Source of the DNA: Desulfobacterales bacterium HSG17
GTDB lineage: Bacteria; Desulfobacterota; Desulfobacteria; Desulfobacterales; Desulfococcaceae
Length of the DNA: 5,024 nucleotides
Direction: 5' to 3'
NCBI GenBank assembly: GCA_030377945.1
Contig: JAUCGD010000249.1
Location: 1 to 5,024 of the forward strand
Numbering within the stretch: the first letter of the stretch is position 1; each line of letters starts with the position of its first letter. Position numbers and translations under genes: made by a program. Under the pieces are notes generated by a model. It had not been told where the DNA came from. It made no database searches and worked only from the letters and a program-made list of their open reading frames with translations. This document shows positions 1-5,024 of this stretch, one piece after another.

Positions 1-2
1 AA

Positions 3-1451
3 ATCATCAAAACTATTACAGAATTTAATAATGATATAGAACAGATAAAAACTTTAAGTGAAAAAAGAGCAGCTTTTAACAATGAACTTCAAGCAAGCAA
101 AGACAGCTCCATTCATTTTACTTCGGACAGACAATTAGTCCTTGAACACAAGCTTGCCCTTGTACAGGCAAAAATTGACAGGACAAACGAAGCAGCGAAA
201 ATTAAACGTGAAAATTTAAGACTTGTTCCTTTTTTAAGCGCTGAAACTATTAAAGAGAGTTCTCTTTTTTACACACAGGAAACACTGCCCCAGGGTTTAA
301 TAACTGACGGTCGCAGATGGCGAATTAAAATAACCAACAAATCCCTTGATTTAAACAACCTTAAAATGATTGGCGGTGGTGCTGTCATAGGTGAAATCCC
401 CAAGGGACTTAAAATAGGTATCCCAAAATGTCCTGACAACACAAGCTATGTTTCAGCTTTTTTTCAATTGTTTCCCTTTGCTGTTATTATCTCACTGCTT
501 GGATTTATGGAGGCAATTGCCATTGCCAAATCCATGGCTGCAAAAACCGGACAAAAGCTTGATCCCAACCAGGAATTAATTGGGCAGGGGCTTGGCAATA
601 TTATTGGTGCTTTTGGTCAAAGCTATGCTGTTTCAGGATCTTTTTCACGTTCAGCGGTTAACCTCCAGGCAAATGCTGTGACCGGAGTATCTTCGGTGAT
701 AACAAGCCTGATGGTGGCTTTGACACTTCTGTTTTTTACTCCACTGCTCTATCATCTGCCCCAGGCAGTCCTTGCTGCTGTTATCATGATGGCGGTCATA
801 GGTCTTGTTAATACATCAGGTTTTATCCATGCATGGAAAGCCAAACGCGCTGATGGTATTATCTCTGTCGCATCCTTTGTATGCACCCTCTATTTTGCTC
901 CCCATCTTGAAGAAGGGATAATGGTTGGAGTAGGACTTACTTTTGGGCTTTTTATATATCAGCACCTGCGCCCAAGGGTAGCTTTGCTTGCAAGATCCCA
1001 GGACAGCAGTTTAAAAGATGCAGTAAAATTGGGTTTAAAACAGTGCAGACACATTGCAGTTGTACGATTTGACGGTGCTTTAATCTTTGCCAATGCCACA
1101 TATCTTGAAGATAAGGTTCTGGGCTATATTGCTGAAAACCCTGAACTATTACATGTTTTAATAGCCTCAAAAGGAATCAATGACATTGATGCATCAGGCG
1201 AAAATGCTGTCTCTATCCTCATTAATACAGTGAGAAGTTCAGGGCGTGAAATATCATTTTGCGGTCTTAAAGAAGAGGTCTTGGCTGTCATGGAAAGAAC
1301 CCATTTAACTGACAAGCTTGGAATAAAAAATATCTATTCTGATTCAAACGTGGCTTTAAAATCAATTTACAAACAGATACATACCAAAGGGGACTGCAAT
1401 GATTGTCCTTTAAAACATTATATACCTGTTGAAATACAAAAAAAAATTTAA
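3..1451 (+). CDS. SulP-family anion transporter with coiled-coil insertion and C-terminal STAS domain (5' end outside window)
   Basis: Membrane transporter for an inorganic anion (bicarbonate, sulfate or similar). The frame is open from base 3 to the TAA at 1449-1451 (482 residues visible). The ATG at 366 lies inside the conserved pre-TM8 region, so it is an internal Met, not the start; TM1-7 are off the left edge. Numbering from base 3: residues 7-75 are hydrophilic, heptad-like and probably coiled coil; the family motif GEIPKGL is at 130-136; TM8 follows (about 150-180); NQEL is at 189-192; the TM10 half-helix signature SGSFSRSAVN, which lines the anion site in SulP/SLC26 structures, is at 211-220; TM11-14 run to about 320. 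A STAS domain covers about 349-460, with DASG at 396-399. The tail carries CNDC at 465-468. The next gene, 43 bases downstream, resembles a carbonic anhydrase, which favours bicarbonate as substrate (inference). Family is certain, substrate is not. Confidence 0.93.
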   Translation: MIKTITEFNNDIEQIKTLSEKRAAFNNELQASKDSSIHFTSDRQLVLEHKLALVQAKIDRTNEAAKIKRENLRLVPFLSAETIKESSLFYTQETLPQGLITDGRRWRIKITNKSLDLNNLKMIGGGAVIGEIPKGLKIGIPKCPDNTSYVSAFFQLFPFAVIISLLGFMEAIAIAKSMAAKTGQKLDPNQELIGQGLGNIIGAFGQSYAVSGSFSRSAVNLQANAVTGVSSVITSLMVALTLLFFTPLLYHLPQAVLAAVIMMAVIGLVNTSGFIHAWKAKRADGIISVASFVCTLYFAPHLEEGIMVGVGLTFGLFIYQHLRPRVALLARSQDSSLKDAVKLGLKQCRHIAVVRFDGALIFANATYLEDKVLGYIAENPELLHVLIASKGINDIDASGENAVSILINTVRSSGREISFCGLKEEVLAVMERTHLTDKLGIKNIYSDSNVALKSIYKQIHTKGDCNDCPLKHYIPVEIQKKI

Positions 1452-1480
1452 TTTAGGCAACAAATTACTTTACAAATAAA

Positions 1481-1486
1481 AAGGAG
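1481..1486 (+). promoter_or_regulatory. Strong Shine-Dalgarno sequence of the iota-carbonic-anhydrase-like gene
   Basis: AAGGAG lies 8 bases before the ATG at 1495, an ideal spacing. It fixes the start of the downstream gene and contrasts with trkH and trkA in this window, which have no comparable site. I see no convincing promoter or terminator in the 43-base gap after the SulP stop, so the two genes are probably co-transcribed. Confidence 0.85.
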
Positions 1487-1494
1487 AAAATATC

Positions 1495-1962
1495 ATGACA
1501 GATGCAATTACAGTAAAAGAAGTGGCACAGGCTCAGCAGGCATGGGGTGATGGAATCGTGGCAATAGGAAAGATATTCACCGAAAAGGGTGACTTTGTTG
1601 CCGTTGCCCAAAAACACCTTGATGACTTGTACAATTTTCAGGCAGGTAAGGTTCTGTTTAAGCCTACAAAGGCAGCCAAAACGCAGTTTCGTAATGATAA
1701 TGAAAGCGCCCTTTCCTATTTTGTCGGTGGAAATGATAAATTTGCAGAAGATCACGGCTTTGCCATTCAACCATGGACCCATGTCCGGTTTGAAAATGCC
1801 GGCACATACCTGCATGAAGACTATGCCGTAGCCATGGGTAACTATTTTTTCACCCAGACCGATGGCACTGAAGTAAAGGTTGAATACACTTTTGGCTACA
1901 ATAAGGTTAATGGCAGGTTGAAGATCAATTTACATCACTCTTCTGTGCCTTTTAGTGCTTGA
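1495..1962 (+). CDS. Iota-class carbonic anhydrase-like protein (COG4337 / SnoaL-like fold)
   Basis: A 155-residue soluble protein with no signal peptide or membrane segment, so probably cytosolic. I recognise it as a member of the COG4337 family, in which cyanobacterial and algal members were shown to be metal-independent iota carbonic anhydrases (CO2 + water to bicarbonate). Visible landmarks: N-terminal helix with AWGDGIVAIGK (16-26), VLFKPTKA (53-60), SYFVGG (74-79), PWTHVRFENAG (93-103), AMGNYFF (113-119), VEYTFGY (129-135), and the C-terminal LKINLHHSSVP (142-152). The HHSS motif is the hallmark of iota enzymes, and T58, Y75 and S149/S150 are candidates for the Thr, Tyr and Ser described in that active site. 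The protein has no cysteine. Such proteins are sometimes labelled phosphoribosyl-AMP cyclohydrolase, which the missing cysteines contradict. It follows the SulP gene by 43 bases in the same direction, probably one operon. The family is recalled, not searched; activity is inferred. Confidence 0.75.
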   Translation: MTDAITVKEVAQAQQAWGDGIVAIGKIFTEKGDFVAVAQKHLDDLYNFQAGKVLFKPTKAAKTQFRNDNESALSYFVGGNDKFAEDHGFAIQPWTHVRFENAGTYLHEDYAVAMGNYFFTQTDGTEVKVEYTFGYNKVNGRLKINLHHSSVPFSA

Positions 1963-1973
1963 TTTCTCTAATA

Positions 1974-2002
1974 TTGACACTATTTTCCTGATTTAGTAGA
2001 TT
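1974..2002 (+). promoter_or_regulatory. Candidate sigma-70 promoter of trkH (leaderless-type)
   Basis: TTGACA at 1974-1979 is a perfect -35 hexamer. After a 17-base spacer comes TAGATT at 1997-2002, which matches the -10 consensus at four of six positions. Transcription would then start at about 2009-2010, right at the trkH ATG. The 47-base gap between the carbonic-anhydrase-like gene and trkH shows no clear terminator, so read-through from upstream is also possible. Pattern match only. Confidence 0.4.
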
Positions 2003-2009
2003 AGCTTCC

Positions 2010-3464
2010 ATGAATTACAAAACCATTACAAATGTCCTGGGCAAACTATTGATTGTTACAGGCTGTTCCATGATTTTCCCTCTGTTCTGCTCTCTTTATT
2101 ATAAAGAAAACGATTTTTATGCCATTGCAATCACAGGGATCATCACTGTTGGCTTAGGATATCCACTGTGGTGGTTTTTCCGAAGATTTGATAATTTAAA
2201 TATAAAAGATGGTTTTTTTATTGCATTTTTCGGGTGGATTTTAATTTCTGCAGTTTCTGCCATACCTTTTATGATCCATGGATCAATTCCATCTTTTACC
2301 GATGCTTTTTTTGAGATGATATCAGGCTACACCACTACTGGCGCAACCATATTAACAGATATTGAAATAGTACCCCATGGATTACTGTTCTGGCGCAGTC
2401 AAACCCATCTTCTTGGTGGAATGGGGTTTTTAACTCTGACCATTATATTTTTGCCCCATGGCATGGGAGGAGTACGTCTTTTCAGAGCTGAATCAAGCCC
2501 GGGCCAGGTTATTACCAAAGAAAAATTTATTCCGCGCAACAGGGATACAATGGTGTGGTTGTGGGGCATCTATCTGGCTTTGAATATTCTGGAAACCATA
2601 ATGTTGTGCGGGGGCGGCATGACTCTTTTCGATTCCCTGTGCCACTCCTTTGGAACTGTATCAACTTCTGGATATTCACCCTGGAATGCCAGCATAGGAC
2701 ATTACAACAATGCCTATTTTGACTGGGTCATCATACTCTTTATGTTTCTGGGCGGTATGACCTTTATGCTCTTTTATCACATGGCCCAGGGAAACTGGAA
2801 TATTATAAGGTTAAATACTGAATTTCGGTGGTATATTGGATTTATGCTGTTTTTCTGCACAATGGTATCTTTGATATTATGGAAGGAAAATACCTATGGT
2901 CTTTTGGATTCAATCCGATATGCTACATTCCAGGTAACTTCTATTTTAACAACGACCGGGTTTACAACTGCCGATTATGAACAGTGGCCCCAGGCAGCAC
3001 AGATGTTTCTCTATGTGGTATGTTTTATTGGAGCATGTGCAGGATCAACCACAAGCGGCATTAAAATTGTTCATTATATCCTGATAATCAAATTCGGGGT
3101 AAAGGCTATCAAACAGATATTTTTCAGCCCCATGGCTGTGGTAGCAGTTCGTTTGAATCAACGACCCGTGGAAGCCCAAGTTATCAATATAGCCATATTC
3201 TATTTTATTGCCAATATTTTCCTGATTCTCGGCGGAGGATGCTTCATGGTTCTTGTGAATCCAATGGACTTTCATTCTGCCATGAGTGCAGTGATTTCAG
3301 CATTGATGAATATTGGCCCTGGATTTGGTGATGTTGGCCCATCCAGAAACTTTGCCTTTATTTCAGATACAGGAAAATGGTTTTTATCCTGGACAATGCT
3401 TGTTGGCAGACTGGAGATGTTTTCGGCACTGGTTATATTCTACCCATCCTTCTGGAAAAAATAA
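2010..3464 (+). CDS. trkH: TrkH potassium uptake channel subunit
   Basis: Integral membrane, K+-translocating subunit of the Trk system, gated by the cytosolic TrkA ring. Its 484 residues match the usual TrkH length (E. coli about 483). Four pore-loop repeats are visible: TTTGAT at 108-113, STSGYS at 218-223, TTTGFT at 314-319 and NIGPGFG at 434-440, each with the selectivity-filter glycine. GACAGSTTSGIK at 341-352 fits the intramembrane gating loop of the third repeat. The C-terminal VGRLEMFSALV (465-475) is typical of the family. The two extra N-terminal helices distinguish it from the shorter KtrB. The start is fixed: an in-frame TGA at 1989-1991 is followed by no other start before this ATG. 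There is no recognisable Shine-Dalgarno sequence. Its partner trkA is convergent, 12 bases beyond the stop, rather than co-transcribed. Confidence 0.96.
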   Translation: MNYKTITNVLGKLLIVTGCSMIFPLFCSLYYKENDFYAIAITGIITVGLGYPLWWFFRRFDNLNIKDGFFIAFFGWILISAVSAIPFMIHGSIPSFTDAFFEMISGYTTTGATILTDIEIVPHGLLFWRSQTHLLGGMGFLTLTIIFLPHGMGGVRLFRAESSPGQVITKEKFIPRNRDTMVWLWGIYLALNILETIMLCGGGMTLFDSLCHSFGTVSTSGYSPWNASIGHYNNAYFDWVIILFMFLGGMTFMLFYHMAQGNWNIIRLNTEFRWYIGFMLFFCTMVSLILWKENTYGLLDSIRYATFQVTSILTTTGFTTADYEQWPQAAQMFLYVVCFIGACAGSTTSGIKIVHYILIIKFGVKAIKQIFFSPMAVVAVRLNQRPVEAQVINIAIFYFIANIFLILGGGCFMVLVNPMDFHSAMSAVISALMNIGPGFGDVGPSRNFAFISDTGKWFLSWTMLVGRLEMFSALVIFYPSFWKK

Positions 3465-3476
3465 AGTATTTGCATG

Positions 3477-4901
3477 TCAGGATAGAAATAATTTTTGCAC
3501 GTCTTTTAGATGTTGTGACATACAGACAACAATAACACGTTCATTATCCTGAATATGAGTATCCCCCACAGCAACTTGCCACAAACCGTCTCTGTGGATG
3601 CTTCCTATCATAATTTTTTTTGTATAATAAGAATCGAGTTTGGAAAGAGGCTTGCGGGTAATTGGAGAGTTGGCAGCAGCAACAATCTCTACCATTTCAG
3701 CATCAAAACCATGTAGATGCGCCACAGAAAGAAGTTCTCCACGCCTAATAAACTTTAAAATCTTATTACCGGCCAGGATTTTTTGATTCAACGCAAGATC
3801 AGATCCCATACTGGCTGCCAGAACTACATAATCTTCTTTATTAACCATGGAAATACATTTCATCTGCCGGCTGCGCTTATTACCAGATTTATTGATATCT
3901 TGAGAAGCCATCAGATGTTTAGCCAGAACACAGCCCATAATATTAGTTTCATTTTCACCGGTTGCCGTGATAAAGGTATCCATTTCCAGTAAACCAGCTG
4001 AAACCAATACTTCAGAATCTGATCCATCACCATATAACACTTCTGCATTCTTCAGATTAAATGAGAGCTCCTTGGCAACGCGTTCATCTTTTTCAAGCAA
4101 CCTGACTCTAAGGCCTTTAGTTCCTCCAAGCAGATCTGCCAGGCGACGGCCTACCAGGCCTCCTCCAACAATCATAACCCGATGGCGCTTTTGCTGTTCA
4201 ACACCTGCCAATTTCATTAATTTGGCCAGGTTTTCGTTACTTGCCATAAAAAAGGCCTGATCATGGGGTAACAATTCATCATCGCCGCTGGGAATAAAAG
4301 TTGTGATCCCCCTTGCAATGGCAACTATTCGAAATGCAAATGCATTATACTCTTGAGAAATATCTTTCAATTTCCGGTGAGCCAGAAGTGATTCTTCATG
4401 AATACGGGTTGCCATGGCCTGTATGCGCCCTTTAGCTGCTGCAATAATATCGTCTCCAGCACGCAGTTTAATCAGCCTGAAAATTTCCTGGGCAGCCAGC
4501 TCTTCCGGGTGGATAATTAAATCAATTTTAAGATCCTTAGTATTTAAAAGAGAATCTTTACTTCCAAATTCTGTGGAACGTACCCGGGCAATTTTTCGTG
4601 GGATACCAAATCTGTCTCCGATCTGGCAGCTCATCATGTTTACTGCATCATTGTTGGTAACCGCAATAAGATAATCCATCTTCTGAGCGCCGGCTTCGCG
4701 CCAGCATTCAATACTCATGGCATCACCCTGGAGCAGGCGTGCATCAATATCACCATCAGCATCATGAACCAATCCTGCATCAGGTTCTATGGCGGTGATT
4801 GCATAACCTTCGTGGGCAAGGCGTTTAGCAAGATAATAGCCTACCCCCCCCAGCCCCAGAATCAGGATGTTAGTTGATTTTGCAGGTTTATTTCTATTCA
4901 T
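3477..4901 (-). CDS. trkA: TrkA, NAD-binding tandem-RCK regulator of Trk potassium uptake
   Basis: Peripheral cytosolic subunit that binds NAD(H) or other nucleotides and gates TrkH. Its 474 residues contain two RCK modules. The first Rossmann fold has GLGGVG at 16-21 with acidic E39 after strand 2, GDA at 59-61 and ARVRSTEF at 105-112, followed by an RCK_C domain at about 140-222. The second has GGGLVG at 246-251 with E270, GDGSD at 291-295, and a terminal RCK_C domain at about 395-474. Tandem modules fit TrkA rather than single-module KtrA. Residues about 331-346 (MASQDINKSGNKRSRQ) look like a short charged insertion between strand elements of the second fold; E. coli TrkA is about 458 residues. 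The start is secure: an in-frame TAG lies four codons upstream, and the next Met would remove the nucleotide-binding loop. No Shine-Dalgarno sequence is visible. A run of eight G falls in codons 17-20. It faces trkH tail to tail. Confidence 0.96.
   Translation of the reverse strand: MNRNKPAKSTNILILGLGGVGYYLAKRLAHEGYAITAIEPDAGLVHDADGDIDARLLQGDAMSIECWREAGAQKMDYLIAVTNNDAVNMMSCQIGDRFGIPRKIARVRSTEFGSKDSLLNTKDLKIDLIIHPEELAAQEIFRLIKLRAGDDIIAAAKGRIQAMATRIHEESLLAHRKLKDISQEYNAFAFRIVAIARGITTFIPSGDDELLPHDQAFFMASNENLAKLMKLAGVEQQKRHRVMIVGGGLVGRRLADLLGGTKGLRVRLLEKDERVAKELSFNLKNAEVLYGDGSDSEVLVSAGLLEMDTFITATGENETNIMGCVLAKHLMASQDINKSGNKRSRQMKCISMVNKEDYVVLAASMGSDLALNQKILAGNKILKFIRRGELLSVAHLHGFDAEMVEIVAAANSPITRKPLSKLDSYYTKKIMIGSIHRDGLWQVAVGDTHIQDNERVIVVCMSQHLKDVQKLFLS
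4844..4851 (-). repeat. G8 homopolymer (C8 on plus strand) inside trkA
   Basis: Eight consecutive G on the coding strand cover the last base of codon 17, codons 18 and 19, and the first base of codon 20, within the GLGGVG nucleotide-binding loop. It is the longest G/C homopolymer I see in this otherwise A+T-rich window. A one-base slip here would truncate TrkA near its start. Confidence 0.9.
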
Positions 4902-4907
4902 GATATT

Positions 4908-4936
4908 GAGATACTAAATACGCCTGTTTTTGTCAA
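4908..4936 (-). promoter_or_regulatory. Candidate sigma-70 promoter of trkA (leaderless-type)
   Basis: On the minus strand TTGACA occupies 4936-4931, a perfect -35 hexamer. A 17-base spacer leads to TATCTC (4913-4908), only a weak -10 (first three bases match). Six bases then separate it from the ATG at 4901, so transcription would begin at the start codon. This is nearly the same geometry as upstream of trkH. Another TATAAT-like box sits at 5002-4997 on the minus strand, but its -35 region would fall at the window edge and cannot be judged. Confidence 0.35.
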
Positions 4937-4959
4937 CTTCATCAACAGGGTGTAACAGG
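4923..4959. repeat. Inverted and direct CCTGTT/AACAGG repeats overlapping the trkA -35 region
   Basis: CCTGTT at 4923-4928 is the reverse complement of AACAGG at 4944-4949, and AACAGG recurs at 4954-4959, exactly 10 bases (about one helical turn) further on. The first pair brackets the TTGACA of the candidate trkA promoter (4931-4936). Extending the arms to ten bases keeps eight matches. The arrangement is what a repressor or activator operator would look like, but six-base repeats can arise by chance. Confidence 0.35.
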
Positions 4960-4984
4960 TTAAAAAATTAATTTGTCTTACACC
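4949..4984. repeat. GGTGTAA / TTACACC inverted repeat upstream of trkA
   Basis: A perfect 7-base inverted repeat (4949-4955 and 4978-4984) flanks a 22-base A+T-rich core. The arm centres are 29 bases apart, close to three helical turns, so two half-sites could face the same side of DNA. It lies upstream of the candidate trkA promoter. The left arm overlaps the AACAGG direct repeats. No T-run follows, so it is not a terminator. Function unknown. Confidence 0.35.
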
Positions 4985-5024
4985 ATAATATGTTTTATTA
5001 TAGTTTTAAATTGGTAAAAATAGT

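Noticed and set aside
952..1315. Two minus-strand open frames (952-1170 and 1124-1315)
   Set aside because: They lie wholly opposite conserved SulP TM14 and STAS coding sequence and resemble no family; shadows of the real gene.
1438..1446. Run of nine A at the end of the SulP gene as a frameshift site
   Set aside because: It sits at the last codons before the stop; slippage would alter only the final residues, so no functional case can be made.
1429..1457. Possible promoter (TTGAAA) for the carbonic-anhydrase-like gene
   Set aside because: No acceptable -10 box occurs at 16-18 bases; co-transcription with the SulP gene is the simpler reading.
1465..1831. Minus-strand frame 1465-1815 and plus-strand frame 1589-1831 over the carbonic-anhydrase-like gene
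   Set aside because: Both overlap the conserved 155-residue frame, which has the strong ribosome binding site; neither has its own credible start signal or family.
1495..1962. Phosphoribosyl-AMP cyclohydrolase (HisI)
   Set aside because: The protein contains no cysteine and lacks the HisI metal-binding pattern; no histidine-pathway genes are nearby.
3510..3531. TGTTGT/ACAACA small hairpin downstream of trkH
   Set aside because: Six weak pairs with no following T-run; not a terminator.
3045..3552. Frames at 3045-3275 (minus) and 3313-3552 (plus)
   Set aside because: They overlap TrkH pore-loop coding sequence or the trkH/trkA junction in another frame; no recognisable motifs.
3565..3621. 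Possible terminator of trkH: CCACAG/CTGTGG pairing followed by eight T at 3614-3621
   Set aside because: The stem is short, the loop is long, and about 16 bases separate it from the T-run; it also lies in trkA coding sequence, where the T-run reads as Lys-Lys codons.
3783..4674. Plus-strand frames 3783-3992, 3967-4260 and 4414-4674
   Set aside because: All are antisense to conserved TrkA domains with low-quality, family-free translations.

Overview
The window is A+T-rich bacterial DNA, densely coded, with four protein genes and no RNA genes, insertion sequences or CRISPR arrays that I can see. The protein families (long SulP transporter, TrkH, tandem-RCK TrkA) and the general flavour of the sequences suggest a Gram-negative marine or sediment proteobacterium, possibly a Desulfobacterota sulfate reducer. 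That assignment is an impression from the proteins, not a measured result.

Left half, plus strand (1-1962): the window opens inside a SulP-family anion transporter. The reading frame is open from base 3 and runs to the stop at 1451, so the first ATG inside it (366) is not the start of the gene. The first ~120 visible residues are a hydrophilic, coiled-coil-like segment inserted just before transmembrane segment 8, followed by the second half of the membrane domain and a C-terminal STAS domain. Forty-three bases downstream, behind a strong Shine-Dalgarno sequence, is a small cysteine-free cytosolic protein ending in a His-His-Ser-Ser motif. It resembles the COG4337 / iota-class carbonic anhydrases. 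A SulP transporter next to a carbonic anhydrase points to bicarbonate transport coupled to CO2/bicarbonate interconversion.

Right half (1963-5024): a complete potassium channel/transporter subunit TrkH on the plus strand and its cytosolic NAD-binding gating partner TrkA on the minus strand, arranged tail to tail with only 12 bases between the stop codons. Both genes lack a Shine-Dalgarno sequence, both have an in-frame stop just upstream that fixes the start, and both have a TTGACA hexamer 35-36 bases before the ATG. If these hexamers are the -35 elements, both messages would begin at or next to the start codon (leaderless). The 123 bases upstream of trkA also hold inverted and direct repeats that overlap the putative promoter.

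Together the window encodes two ion-homeostasis modules: a probable bicarbonate module (SulP plus iota-type carbonic anhydrase) and a potassium-uptake module (TrkH plus TrkA). The most notable points are the SulP/iota-carbonic anhydrase pairing, the coiled-coil insertion in the SulP protein, the matching leaderless-type promoters of the convergent trk genes, and a run of eight G residues in the codons for the TrkA nucleotide-binding loop.
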